DNA from: Actinomycetes bacterium | GTDB taxonomy: Bacteria; Actinomycetota; Acidimicrobiia; Acidimicrobiales; RAAP-2 | Length of the DNA stretch: 9,976 nt | NCBI GenBank assembly: GCA_021805305.1 | Contig: JAJZFO010000358.1 | Coordinates: 1 to 9,976 of the forward strand | Direction: 5' to 3' | Part shown: one piece after another, positions 1 through 6,966 of the stretch | How positions within the stretch are numbered: the stretch's first letter is position 1 | Layout of the letters: each line of letters begins with the position of its first letter | The notes under the pieces: generated by a model | What the model saw: the letters and a program-made list of their open reading frames with translations, nothing else | Databases searched by the model: none | Told to the model about the DNA's origin: nothing | Position numbers and translations under genes: made by a program

Positions 1-41
1 GGACGACGTGACTCCCGAGGCGGTCCTCTCAACGAGACTGA

Positions 42-90
42 CGCCGCACGGGCCCGTGTCACCTTGCGGTGGACGCGGGCCCGTGCGGCG
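42..90. terminator. GC-rich hairpin downstream of first kelch-FN3 gene
   Basis: A perfect 15-bp inverted repeat (42-56 with 76-90) extends inward through a G-U pair and three more pairs to about 19 bp, leaving an 11-nt loop near 61-71. It begins about 19 bp beyond the stop codon at 109 of the minus-strand kelch-FN3 gene. No T-run follows on either strand, as is common for hairpin terminators in high-GC actinobacteria. It could act in both directions if a convergent gene lies to the left of the window. Its role as a terminator is inferred from position and stability. Confidence 0.65.
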
Positions 91-108
91 ACAGGGTCAT
101 TGCCTCGA

Positions 109-2328
109 TCACTGAGCGGTGACGGCCACCTGATTCGAGAATGGCCCGATGCCCGCGGAGTTCACCGCGCTCACGACCACGAAGTACGTCTGGCCCCTGA
201 CACCACTGAAGGCGTAGGCCAACTGGTTAAAGGGGACCGACACCAGTGGACGAAACGCCGCACCATTGGGTGAAGTACCCACGTAGACGTTGTACCCGCT
301 CAGACGAACCCCGCCGTTGGAGACCGGGGCACGCCAGTGAATGGTGACGTGATTACCGGCGACAGTTCTGGCCGTGATGAAGGGCGCACTGGGCATATTG
401 CCCAAGCCGTTGCTCGAGGGTGCGCCCGGAGCCGGCCGCACGCCCACTTGGTTCGAGAAGGGACCCACGCCCGCGGAGTTCAGCGCGCGTACGACGATGT
501 AGTACATCTGGCCCCTGACCGCGGCGAAGCGGTACACGAACTGATTGAAGGGAACGTGCACCGCGGGTCGGCTGGCGGCACCGCTGGGCGAGGTCCCCAC
601 CAAGATGACGTAACCGCTCAGACGCACCCCGCCGTTGGAGACCGGGGGGCGCCAGTGGATCGTGATGATGTTGCCGACCACGCCCTTGGCCACGATGAAC
701 GGCGAGCCCGGAAGAGTGACGGGTCGTCCCGTCACCGAGCCCGTGAGGGCCACCGGCGCCGACGCGGCGCTCGTACCGGCCGCATTCGTGGCGGTCACCG
801 TGAAGGAGTAGTTGACGCCGGCCTGCAAGCCACCGATGCGACAACTCGTCATGCTGCGCGGCACGTGACAGAAGGCGCCGCCCGGCGCCGCGATCACCCG
901 GTAGCTCGCCACCGGGGTGCCCCCGTCGGAGGTAGGTACGCTCCAGTAGACCATGGCGTAGCCGGAGTACGCGACCACCTTGACGATGGTCGGCGCGGAG
1001 GGAGCCGTGGCGGGTCGCACCACGTTGGACACACTCGCCGGTCCCGTACCCACGCTGCTCATCGCCGCGACCGCGAAGTGGTACTGATCGCCGTTGGTCA
1101 GTCCGGTCACGGTGCACGTGGTCGCCACGGGAGTGGTGCTCGAGATGGTCACCATGGTCGTGCCGACGGTGGTGCACGTCTGGCCCCCACGGCTCGCCAC
1201 GGTCAGGTCGGTCGCCGTGACGCTATAGCCGTAGATCGCCGTTCCCCCGTTGCCCGTGGGCGGGTTCCACGTGACCACCGACTGGGCGTTGGCGTTGGAC
1301 GTGGCGTGCACGTTCACGGGTGCTCCGGGGATCTCCACGAAACTCCACGAGTCCGACAGCGCCGTCGTCCCGGTCACGCCACCAAAGAGCAGCGCACTGT
1401 TCGACGACGTGTTATACGCCAGTGCGGCGAGGTAACGACCGGTCGGCGCCGTGGCCGACAACAAGGTGCTCCACGACGTGCCGTTCCAGTCCCACATCTC
1501 GGAGTAGCTGTTGGTGCCGTCGGTACCGCCGAAGAGCACGACGTCACCAGTGGTGGCGTCATAGAACATCGAGGCGCCGTAGCGCGCCGCGGGGTTGGCC
1601 GCGGACTGAAGTGACCACTGCGTGCCGTTCCAGGTCCACGTGTCCGAGATCGGACCCGCGACTCCCTTGCCGCCGTAGAGGACGACGCTGTTGGTGGCGG
1701 CGTCAAAGGCCATGGACTGGTCGTAGCGAGGGGTCGGCACCGCGCTGGTGAGCGTGGGCGAGGTCCACGCGGTTCCGTTCCAGAACCACGTGTCCGACAG
1801 GGGGCCGTTCACGCCGAGGCCCCCGAAGAGGACCACGTTGTTGGTGGCGGCGTCGTAGACCATGCTCGCGCCCGAGCGCGCCGCGGGTCCCGACACCAGC
1901 TGCTTGGTCCAGGTCGTTCCGTCCCACGTCCAGGTGTCCGCGACCGGCCCGGTGGCGCTCAGGCCACCGAAGAGCACGACGTTGTGCGTGGCGGCGTCGT
2001 AGACCATACTCGCGCCACTCAGCGCGGGCGGGCTGGTCGCGGGCGTCAACTTCACCCAGACGCTGCCGTTCCACGACCACGTCTCGTTGAGCGGCGTGCC
2101 GTTGAGCCCCCCGAAGAGGAGGGTCGTACCGGTACTGGCGTCGTACACCATGGAACCGTCGTAGCGCGCCGAGGGTCCATTGACCGCGGTGCCCACCTGT
2201 AGCCAGTGCGAAGCCGCACTGACCGTGGCCTCGGCGGGGGACAGGAATCCGACGAATGACAAGGCGCCGAGCGCACCCACCGAGAGAACGGCGGTGGCGC
2301 GGCGCAAGGGGCTAAGAGTTTTCAACAT
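109..2328 (-). CDS. Secreted kelch-repeat / fibronectin type III protein (739 aa)
   Basis: Probably an extracellular adhesion or polymer-binding protein; no catalytic residues were recognised. The N-terminus has a basic start, a hydrophobic stretch (about 11-30) and a likely Sec cleavage site after AEA at residue 34. Residues 51 to about 332 form six kelch-like blades of 48-50 residues, each with an R-Y/S-x-x-S-M-x-Y/F-D motif, then V-V-L-F-G-G, then a D-T-W-x-W-N-G motif. Residues about 336-739 form four FN3-like domains with paired Thr/Trp strands and the N-S-A-G/N-A-A-G turn. Domains 3 and 4 are a recent-looking duplication. Cysteine pairs C385/C405 and C487/C496 suggest disulfides outside the cytoplasm. 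There is no LPxTG motif or C-terminal membrane anchor, so it is probably released or non-covalently attached. The ATG start is well supported by GGAGGA seven bases upstream. The next gene upstream is a paralogue with the same architecture. The ligand is unknown. Confidence 0.93.
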   Translation of the reverse strand: MLKTLSPLRRATAVLSVGALGALSFVGFLSPAEATVSAASHWLQVGTAVNGPSARYDGSMVYDASTGTTLLFGGLNGTPLNETWSWNGSVWVKLTPATSPPALSGASMVYDAATHNVVLFGGLSATGPVADTWTWDGTTWTKQLVSGPAARSGASMVYDAATNNVVLFGGLGVNGPLSDTWFWNGTAWTSPTLTSAVPTPRYDQSMAFDAATNSVVLYGGKGVAGPISDTWTWNGTQWSLQSAANPAARYGASMFYDATTGDVVLFGGTDGTNSYSEMWDWNGTSWSTLLSATAPTGRYLAALAYNTSSNSALLFGGVTGTTALSDSWSFVEIPGAPVNVHATSNANAQSVVTWNPPTGNGGTAIYGYSVTATDLTVASRGGQTCTTVGTTMVTISSTTPVATTCTVTGLTNGDQYHFAVAAMSSVGTGPASVSNVVRPATAPSAPTIVKVVAYSGYAMVYWSVPTSDGGTPVASYRVIAAPGGAFCHVPRSMTSCRIGGLQAGVNYSFTVTATNAAGTSAASAPVALTGSVTGRPVTLPGSPFIVAKGVVGNIITIHWRPPVSNGGVRLSGYVILVGTSPSGAASRPAVHVPFNQFVYRFAAVRGQMYYIVVRALNSAGVGPFSNQVGVRPAPGAPSSNGLGNMPSAPFITARTVAGNHVTIHWRAPVSNGGVRLSGYNVYVGTSPNGAAFRPLVSVPFNQLAYAFSGVRGQTYFVVVSAVNSAGIGPFSNQVAVTAQ
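115..702 (-). repeat. Duplicated FN3 domain inside the first kelch-FN3 gene
   Basis: Residues 543-632 (433-702) and 649-738 (115-384) align without gaps at an offset of 106 codons (318 bp). Identical stretches include PVSNGGVRLSGY minus minor changes, VGTSP-GAA, VPFNQ and GPFSNQV. The DNA is also close to identical around 301-330 and 619-648. The outer strands of the domain differ more, so this is an internal domain duplication that has begun to diverge. Confidence 0.8.
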
Positions 2329-2588
2329 ATTTCCTCCGAATGAGTGACGAGATTGATGGCTCCTAAATCAACTCTAGGTAGGCGTCTCCCTGCTCCAGCC
2401 AATTCACTGGAAGGTCTAAGACCCCCGACAGACAATGAAGACTTCGTGTCAATGTGCCACGAGACTCTCGCCTCGTGCGCGACGTCGATCGCGTCACTCA
2501 CGGAGAGAACCCCGCCACCGCGACGTGTCCAACACAATGCATCGGTGTCGTCTCCCCCGTGGCGAGGCACGAGAGACCTGACGTTGCG
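2329..2588. other. Gap between the two kelch-FN3 genes
   Basis: This 260-bp non-coding gap must hold the 5' region of the downstream kelch-FN3 gene, whose GGAGGA ribosome site is at about 2333-2338. It is slightly more AT-rich than the genes near 2340-2450. On the minus strand a TTGACA hexamer sits at 2452-2447, but no good -10 box follows at 16-18 bp. TTGGCT with TACCTA 16 bp later (about 2404-2377) is another weak pair. I cannot name a convincing promoter. Confidence 0.4.
2550..2577 (-). terminator. Weak hairpin after second kelch-FN3 gene
   Basis: GTCTC (2550-2554) pairs with GAGAC (2573-2577) and CGTG (2558-2561) with CACG (2568-2571), giving a nine-pair hairpin with an asymmetric internal loop, 12 bp past the stop codon of the second kelch-FN3 gene. 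No T-run follows. A tentative terminator on position only. Confidence 0.3.
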
Positions 2589-4289
2589 CTAGGGCGTGTA
2601 GACCATCACCTCTCGCGAGGGCGTTCCGACACCGAGCGCGTTCACGGCCCGGACCTCGATGAAGGTGCGGTACCCGGTGCGACCGCGGAAGCTGAAGTGG
2701 CGCGCGCGAATGAGACGCGCGTTCAGCGCGCTGGTGGCCTCGGATCCCGAGACCGGTCCCACGTAGACGTTGTAGCCGATGACACGACTTCCGCCGTTGG
2801 ACGAGGGCCAGCGCCACGCGAGCTCAATGCGGCCTCGCTGGGCCCTCGCCACCACGATGATCGGCGACCCGGGGGTGGCGAGTACCGTGACCGCCGCCGA
2901 CGGCGGGGACGCGACGCCGTCGCCCGCCGCGTTCGTCGCCACGACACTGAAGGTGTAGCGAGCGCCGTCGCGCAGACCCGAGATCCGACAGCTCCTCGCG
3001 GTGGCGGCGACGTGGCAGAACGCCCCACCGGGTATGGCCTGCGCGCGGTAACTGACGATGGGGATGCCGCCGGTCGACGACGGGGCGTTCCACGAGAGTG
3101 TCGCCGCACCGTTCGACGTCGTGACCCCCGTGATCGTCGCCGCACCGGGGGGAGTCGCGGGAATCGCCACGTTGGACGAGGCCGACGCCCCCACTCCGGC
3201 GAGCGTGATGGCTTGCACACTGAAGACGTAGTGATCACCATCGGTGAGACCGGTCACGGTGCACGTCGCGGTCCCCACCGCGTGACAAGGTGGCACGGCG
3301 CGGTCCGCGACCGTCATGTCCTGCACCGTGACGACGAAACCGGTGATGGGGCTTCCCCCATCGGACGACGGCGCGGTCCAGGTCACCACTGAGGTGCTGT
3401 TGGCGTTTGAGGTCGCGCGCACGTTGCGCGGAGCCGTCGCCGCGCTCACCATCGACCAGGTGTCGGAAAGATAGTTCACCCCATCGGTCCCCCCGAAGAG
3501 GACGAGATCGTGGTGGTCCGTGTCGTAGGCCATCGCGATACCCGAGCGCGGTGAGGGTTGCGAGGTGGGAGTGGCCGACACCCAGTACGTGCCATTCCAC
3601 GACCACGTCTCGCCAACGGCGCTCACCCCATCGGTCCCCCCGAAGAGGACGAGATCGTGGTGGTCGCCGTCGTAGACCATCGCGGCACCGGCGCGCGGGG
3701 CGGGGCTGGCGCTCAATTGCTGGGTCCACGTCGCGGCGTCGCCGGTCCACGTATCGCCCACGATCCCACTCGACGTGCGACCGCCGTAGAGAACAAGCTC
3801 ACGCGTGGCCGCGTCGTAGGCCATCGCGCTGTCCGAGCGCGGTGAGGGGCCCAGCGCACTCGACGCCGTCCAGGCGCTGCCGTTCCAGGTCCACGTGTCA
3901 CCCAGGTCGCCCGAGGGACCCACGCCACCGAAGAGGACCACCGTGTGGGTCGCCGCGTCGTAGGCCATCGCGCTCCCCGAGCGCGGGGAGGGGCCCAGCG
4001 CACTCGACGCCGTCCAGGCGCTGCCGTTCCAGGTCCACGTGTCACCCAGGTCGCCCGAGGGACCCACGCCACCGAAGAGGACCACCGTGTGGGTCGCCGC
4101 GTCGTAGGCCATCGCGCTCCCCGAGCGCGGTGAGGGCGACCCCGTGGGCGTGACGAGTTGCAGCCAGTTCGTGGCCGACGACGTGGCCGCGGGTGCGGGC
4201 GATGCGCTCAAGGTCACGAACGCTGACGCCAGAGCCACCGCCGTCGACAAGGAGACGAGAAGAGGTGAAATGAAACGGTGGCGTGACAT
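2589..4289 (-). CDS. Secreted kelch-repeat / fibronectin type III protein (566 aa)
   Basis: A paralogue of the neighbouring 739-aa protein with the same plan: Sec signal peptide (basic MSRHR start, hydrophobic 8-27, likely cleavage around PAPAA at 31-35), then five kelch-like blades (53-100, 101-148, 149-196, 197-245, about 246-285), then three FN3-like domains to the C-terminus. Blades 1 and 2 are identical over 48 residues. Cysteine pairs sit in the first and second FN3 domains at the same places as in the paralogue (P-P-C-H..A-T-C and F-C-H-V..S-C-R-I). I chose the ATG at 4289 because it opens a standard signal peptide. An in-frame GTG at 4382 would add 31 residues but lies within the hairpin at 4374-4415. 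A GAGAG at about 6-10 bases upstream is a modest ribosome site. It probably acts outside the cell as a binding or adhesion protein; no enzyme signature was seen. Confidence 0.92.
   Translation of the reverse strand: MSRHRFISPLLVSLSTAVALASAFVTLSASPAPAATSSATNWLQLVTPTGSPSPRSGSAMAYDAATHTVVLFGGVGPSGDLGDTWTWNGSAWTASSALGPSPRSGSAMAYDAATHTVVLFGGVGPSGDLGDTWTWNGSAWTASSALGPSPRSDSAMAYDAATRELVLYGGRTSSGIVGDTWTGDAATWTQQLSASPAPRAGAAMVYDGDHHDLVLFGGTDGVSAVGETWSWNGTYWVSATPTSQPSPRSGIAMAYDTDHHDLVLFGGTDGVNYLSDTWSMVSAATAPRNVRATSNANSTSVVTWTAPSSDGGSPITGFVVTVQDMTVADRAVPPCHAVGTATCTVTGLTDGDHYVFSVQAITLAGVGASASSNVAIPATPPGAATITGVTTSNGAATLSWNAPSSTGGIPIVSYRAQAIPGGAFCHVAATARSCRISGLRDGARYTFSVVATNAAGDGVASPPSAAVTVLATPGSPIIVVARAQRGRIELAWRWPSSNGGSRVIGYNVYVGPVSGSEATSALNARLIRARHFSFRGRTGYRTFIEVRAVNALGVGTPSREVMVYTP
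3476..3665. repeat. 43-bp direct repeat between kelch blades 4 and 5
   Basis: Positions 3476-3518 and 3623-3665 are identical, offset by 147 bp (49 codons). They encode the H-H-D-L-V-L-F-G-G-T-D-G-V segment of blades 5 and 4. Flanking codons differ, so this is an older unit duplication or a locally homogenised one. Confidence 0.8.
3844..4130. repeat. Perfect 143-bp tandem duplication (two kelch blades)
   Basis: Positions 3844-3986 and 3988-4130 match base for base at an offset of 144 bp (48 codons). The two copies encode blades 2 and 1 of the second kelch-FN3 protein with no synonymous change. Identity stops at 3987 versus 4131 (G/T). A third unit just to the left (about 3700-3843) is clearly diverged, so this pair is either a very recent duplication or a product of gene conversion. 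Confidence 0.93.
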
Positions 4290-4344
4290 GCGGACTCTCA
4301 GTGGTGCCCCGGTGGCTAGGACCGGTGGCGGGGCTACGACACTG

Positions 4345-4350
4345 ACTATA
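4345..4350 (-). promoter_or_regulatory. Candidate -10 box for second kelch-FN3 gene
   Basis: TATAGT on the minus strand matches the -10 consensus at five of six positions and lies 56 bp upstream of the ATG at 4289. No good -35 hexamer is visible 16-18 bp further up, so this is a weak call. It falls just beyond the terminator hairpin of the upstream unit, where a promoter would be expected. Confidence 0.35.
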
Positions 4351-4373
4351 GACAACGCCCCCTGGAGACCCGA

Positions 4374-4415
4374 GCCACTCACGATGGTGACGTCGAGGTC
4401 CTCACCGTGAGTGGC
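4374..4415 (-). terminator. Hairpin ending the CHAP/membrane-protein unit
   Basis: GCCACTCACG (4374-4383) and CGTGAGTGGC (4406-4415) form a perfect 10-bp stem. GGTGA/TCACC inside it can extend the stem past a two-base bulge. It starts four bases beyond the stop codon at 4419 of the membrane-protein gene. There is no T-run. A smaller stem, CTTCAG/CTGAAG, overlaps that stop codon. A GC-rich Rho-independent-like terminator is the simplest reading. Confidence 0.6.
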
Positions 4416-4418
4416 CCT

Positions 4419-5048
4419 TCAGTGGCTGAAGATCGTGACGTTGCTCACGTAGGGCAAGATGGCCCAGGCGCTCACCACTCCCACCACCACGCTCATCAAC
4501 GTGACGGCGGCGCGGCGGCGACCCCCGCGAACCTGACGACGGGTGCGACGCAAGAAGTCCCGTGGCGCGAAGGTCGCGGTCTCTCGAAGGTGGGCGAGAA
4601 CGTGGACGCTCATCACCACGAACCACAAGAAGAACGAGGCGTGATGGATCTGCGAGAGTTGCGCGTGCATCGACACCGGGGCCACGATGACCAGTCCGAC
4701 CCCGGAGAACAGCATCACCAGGGTCAAGACCACGATGATCGGACCGAGCAAGCGCAACAACGGCAACGGGGGGCCCTTACGGCGATACGAGTAGCTGCCC
4801 GAGTAGTAGCGGATGAAACGCCACGACGTGGTGGCGACCTTCAACAGGACCGGTGGTATCACCACGACACCCAAGAACACGTGTAGCCGGGTCTGCGCGT
4901 TGGCGACCGGCACCGTGAGACCCACCAGGAAGAGCAGCACGAGAAGCAGCGCCGCCACCATGGCGGTGAGCCTCTCGTTGCCGTCGACGCCACCGCTGCG
5001 CGAGGTTCGTCGTGGGGTCGGGGATCCTTTTTCGGTCAACGCCAACAC
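4419..5048 (-). CDS. Five-helix membrane protein, cytochrome b-like
   Basis: An integral membrane protein of about 209 residues. Hydrophobic segments lie at about 29-49, 56-72, 97-123, 135-153 and 180-200. Histidines sit at the ends of helices: H56 (start of helix 2), H128, H135/H136, H149 and H153 around helix 4. This pattern resembles b-type cytochrome or ferric-reductase-like membrane domains. The run around residues 86-101 (Y-R-R-K-G-P-P-x-P-L-L-R-L-L) is familiar from uncharacterised actinobacterial proteins of this kind. Haem binding is an inference. The stop codon of the CHAP gene and this GTG start are separated by one base (TGAGGTG), so translation is probably coupled. The start is uncertain: a TTG at 5039 follows GAGGTG with good spacing, and an ATG at 4961 follows GAGAGG with a 9-base gap and opens directly into helix 1. 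A redox or anchoring role beside the hydrolase is possible, but the function is not known. Confidence 0.8.
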   Translation of the reverse strand: MLALTEKGSPTPRRTSRSGGVDGNERLTAMVAALLLVLLFLVGLTVPVANAQTRLHVFLGVVVIPPVLLKVATTSWRFIRYYSGSYSYRRKGPPLPLLRLLGPIIVVLTLVMLFSGVGLVIVAPVSMHAQLSQIHHASFFLWFVVMSVHVLAHLRETATFAPRDFLRRTRRQVRGGRRRAAVTLMSVVVGVVSAWAILPYVSNVTIFSH

Positions 5049-5049
5049 C

Positions 5050-5811
5050 TCAACTCAGCGACGCGTTGGGCGAGACGTATCCCGCCAGAAGCGCCGTCCC
5101 CGATCCGGACACGTCAGCGTTGTACTCGTCGCTCTGGTATTCCACACGGCTGAATCCCGTGTGGCTACCGTCGCCGTTGATGGCGTTGGGACCAGAGGCG
5201 CCCGGAGTGACACTGACGACGATCGCCACGTGTTGGGCGACCAGGGCCTGTGCGTTGAGCCCGTAGACCGCCACGTCACCGGGTTGTGGCACGTAGGAGG
5301 AGCCGACCGGATGCCACGTGTGATGGCGCACTCCCCATTCGTAGAAGCTCGCCGACGAGGAATTGAGGTCGCCATTGATGTATTGGTACACCAGAGGCAC
5401 CCCCGCCATTCGCCAGGCCCAAGCGGCGAAATCCGCGCACCATTGCTCGTCACGATTGGAATTCCCGCAGTCGGCCGGACCCGAGACCCAGTACGCACTG
5501 AACTTGTTGCAGTAGGTGTCCGCGGGCGAGGTCGAGTATCCGACCTCGCCCTGGGCGAAGGCGACGATGGCGGCGCGGGTCTGGGGAGAGGCCGTGGCGC
5601 CCGAGGTCAGGGCGAAGGACTGGCTCGAGGAGGACCGAGCGAAATTCATCGGCGGAGTGTGCGTGGCGTAGGCGACGCCCGCGGCGCCCACCACGGCCAG
5701 CAACGCGGTCGCCGACGTCGTCGCGCCACGGCGACGGCGACGGCGGCGTTCACGGCGGACGCTCAGTCGCGACACGACGCCGGCACGGCCACCGAGGAGG
5801 ATGCGCACCAC
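5050..5811 (-). CDS. Secreted CHAP-domain hydrolase/amidase
   Basis: Likely a cell-wall hydrolase of the CHAP (cysteine, histidine-dependent amidohydrolase/peptidase) fold, cleaving peptidoglycan peptide or amide bonds outside the cytoplasm. The N-terminus has a strikingly arginine-rich run (R19-R28) before a hydrophobic segment (about 33-46) with an A-Y-A cleavage-type site near 47-49. The catalytic Cys is C125 in W-C-A-D-F-A-A-W, the His is H194 in Q-H-V-A-I-V-V, and N212 is a candidate third residue. P-Q-P-G-D-V (175-180) is the usual CHAP strand between them. C101 and C115 may form a disulfide in the segment just before the active Cys. The start is a GTG at 5811 (another GTG follows directly); GGAGG lies about 14 bases upstream, rather far. 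It is the first gene of a probable two-gene unit with the membrane protein that starts one base after its stop. No cell-wall binding domain is present. Confidence 0.88.
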   Translation of the reverse strand: MVRILLGGRAGVVSRLSVRRERRRRRRRGATTSATALLAVVGAAGVAYATHTPPMNFARSSSSQSFALTSGATASPQTRAAIVAFAQGEVGYSTSPADTYCNKFSAYWVSGPADCGNSNRDEQWCADFAAWAWRMAGVPLVYQYINGDLNSSSASFYEWGVRHHTWHPVGSSYVPQPGDVAVYGLNAQALVAQHVAIVVSVTPGASGPNAINGDGSHTGFSRVEYQSDEYNADVSGSGTALLAGYVSPNASLS

Positions 5812-5906
5812 GCCACTGACTTTCGCCTCCCCTCGGCTCCCGCCTGGACCCGAGGCCCTCCAACGTAGGTCACGCCCCCCAAAGATGAGTAAGGACCGAC
5901 TAAGGG

Positions 5907-5935
5907 ATTATTAAAAGCCCCGCACGACGGGTCAC
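5907..5935 (-). promoter_or_regulatory. Candidate promoter for the CHAP gene
   Basis: On the minus strand GTGACC (5935-5930) and AATAAT (5912-5907) are separated by 17 bp. They lie in the most AT-rich spot between the pspC-like gene and the CHAP gene. The -35 overlaps the end of the pspC-like gene, and the predicted leader would be about 90 nt. The same bases could instead be the T-rich tail of the preceding terminator, so confidence is low. Confidence 0.3.
5913..5931 (-). terminator. Small hairpin plus T-tract after the pspC-like gene
   Basis: Directly after the stop codon (5932-5934), the minus strand reads CCCG, a 5-nt loop, CGGG, then GCTTTTAAT. The stem is only 4 bp but is all G-C and is followed by the only T-run seen after a gene in this window. 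A weak intrinsic terminator is plausible. Confidence 0.4.
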
Positions 5936-6960
5936 GTCGCCGGCGGGGACACCGCCCGCATCAAGACCAGTCGCCCGATCCCCACACGGGCGTCAATCAC
6001 CAGGTGAGGGCTTCGTCGCACCCGTGAGGGACCACCCGCCGGCAGCGACGAGAAGCGCTGGATCGCGACCCCGCGCAGGAAGAACGGCGTGTCGGGAGCG
6101 TCGGCCACGACGCCGATCCCCACGTTGGTCGTCAGACTGACGACGGCGTTGGCGGGCACCACAATCCTCAGCTCACCTGCGGCGACGCTGGCCGCGACGA
6201 CCGAACCGGTGGCGGGGAAGTCGACCGCGCTGAGGTCGAGGGTGCCCATGCCGAATTCGACGTGGTACCCCCGCGCCACCTGCGCCAGGGAGGTCGGTTG
6301 CCATACGAAGTCTCCGTTGCCCCCCGCGAAGGAGACCCCGGTGGACTCCAAGAACCCCAAGGTCGTACCGACGAAGATGATCACGACGCTCATGAACGCG
6401 AGGAAGATGACGCCCACTATTCGCCGCAGGGTCACTCGGCGCGCGGGCGTCTTGATCGCGATGACGGCGAGCGCCATGAGAAACACCACCCACGCGAGAG
6501 CCAGTCCGGGTCCCAGGATCCGCAGATGTCGCGCCACCGCGACGGCCAAGACCATGACGACGACGACTGATGCGAGGACCGCGACCGAGAGTCGATGCGA
6601 TGACGACACGGGGGTCGGATCACGACGAGTCGCGGCGTCGACGTCAGCCAGGGGCACGACGACCCACATCACGAGGTAGATCGCCACACCCAGGCCCCAG
6701 AACAAGGTGAGGACGGCGAAGGTGATTCGCACCAGATTCTCATTGATGTCGAAGCGTTCGGCGATGCCGCCTGACACTCCGGCGATCACTCGTCGCCCCC
6801 GACTGCGGCGCAGTCGCGCGGCTTGCGTGGACGCCGTCGCATCGACGGAGGGTCGGTCGCTGACCGACGGGTCCGGGTTGGCGGCGCTTGCCGCGTGATC
6901 CGCGCCCGCCGCGTCGTCCGCGTGGTCCGGCACATCGTCGAAGGGGGTGATCTCGCTCAT
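5932..6960 (-). CDS. PspC domain / LiaF-like C-terminal membrane protein
   Basis: Probably an envelope-stress sensor or modulator. Residues 1-48 are an acidic, alanine-rich cytoplasmic tail. Residues about 50-105 form a PspC domain with the typical R-x-I-A-G-V-S-G-G-I-A-E-R-F core, the N-E-N-L-V-R-I-x-F segment and the Y-L-x-M-W-x-V-x-P end. Further helices lie at about 124-143, 147-170 and 179-203. Residues about 225-336 resemble the beta-rich C-terminal domain of LiaF-type proteins, with G-x-G-x-L-D-L-S (237-244), A-G-E-L-R-I-V-V-P (261-269) and V-G-I-G-R-L-V-L (326-333). In Firmicutes LiaF restrains the LiaS kinase; a similar role here is inferred from the divergent PspC-kinase gene. The ATG at 6960 has no ribosome site, but a TAGGCT -10 box ends six bases before it, which suggests leaderless translation. 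Confidence 0.9.
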   Translation of the reverse strand: MSEITPFDDVPDHADDAAGADHAASAANPDPSVSDRPSVDATASTQAARLRRSRGRRVIAGVSGGIAERFDINENLVRITFAVLTLFWGLGVAIYLVMWVVVPLADVDAATRRDPTPVSSSHRLSVAVLASVVVVMVLAVAVARHLRILGPGLALAWVVFLMALAVIAIKTPARRVTLRRIVGVIFLAFMSVVIIFVGTTLGFLESTGVSFAGGNGDFVWQPTSLAQVARGYHVEFGMGTLDLSAVDFPATGSVVAASVAAGELRIVVPANAVVSLTTNVGIGVVADAPDTPFFLRGVAIQRFSSLPAGGPSRVRRSPHLVIDARVGIGRLVLMRAVSPPAT

Positions 6961-6966
6961 GACCAG

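Noticed and set aside
337..1614. Long open frame on the plus strand opposite the first kelch-FN3 gene
   Set aside because: Its product is dominated by Arg, Gly, His and Asp with no domain, as expected for the antisense of a high-GC coding strand. The minus-strand gene has a signal peptide, repeats and a strong ribosome site.
2458..2477. CACGAG/CTCGTG hairpin in the gap between the kelch genes
   Set aside because: A short 6-bp stem with an 8-nt loop, far from both gene ends, with no supporting context.
2454..3392. Plus-strand open frame opposite the second kelch-FN3 gene
   Set aside because: It has low-complexity Arg-rich composition, no recognisable start context and overlaps a well-supported gene fully.
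3700..4140. CRISPR-like or mobile-element repeats
   Set aside because: The repeats are in-frame 48-49-codon kelch units within one gene, with no spacer structure, terminal inverted repeats or transposase.
4290..4382. Upstream GTG extension of the second kelch-FN3 protein
   Set aside because: It would place 31 residues before a textbook signal peptide, and its start lies in the terminator hairpin of the previous unit.
4813..5868. 351-residue plus-strand frame across the CHAP and membrane-protein genes
   Set aside because: It is a composition-driven shadow; the minus-strand genes show catalytic motifs and membrane segments.
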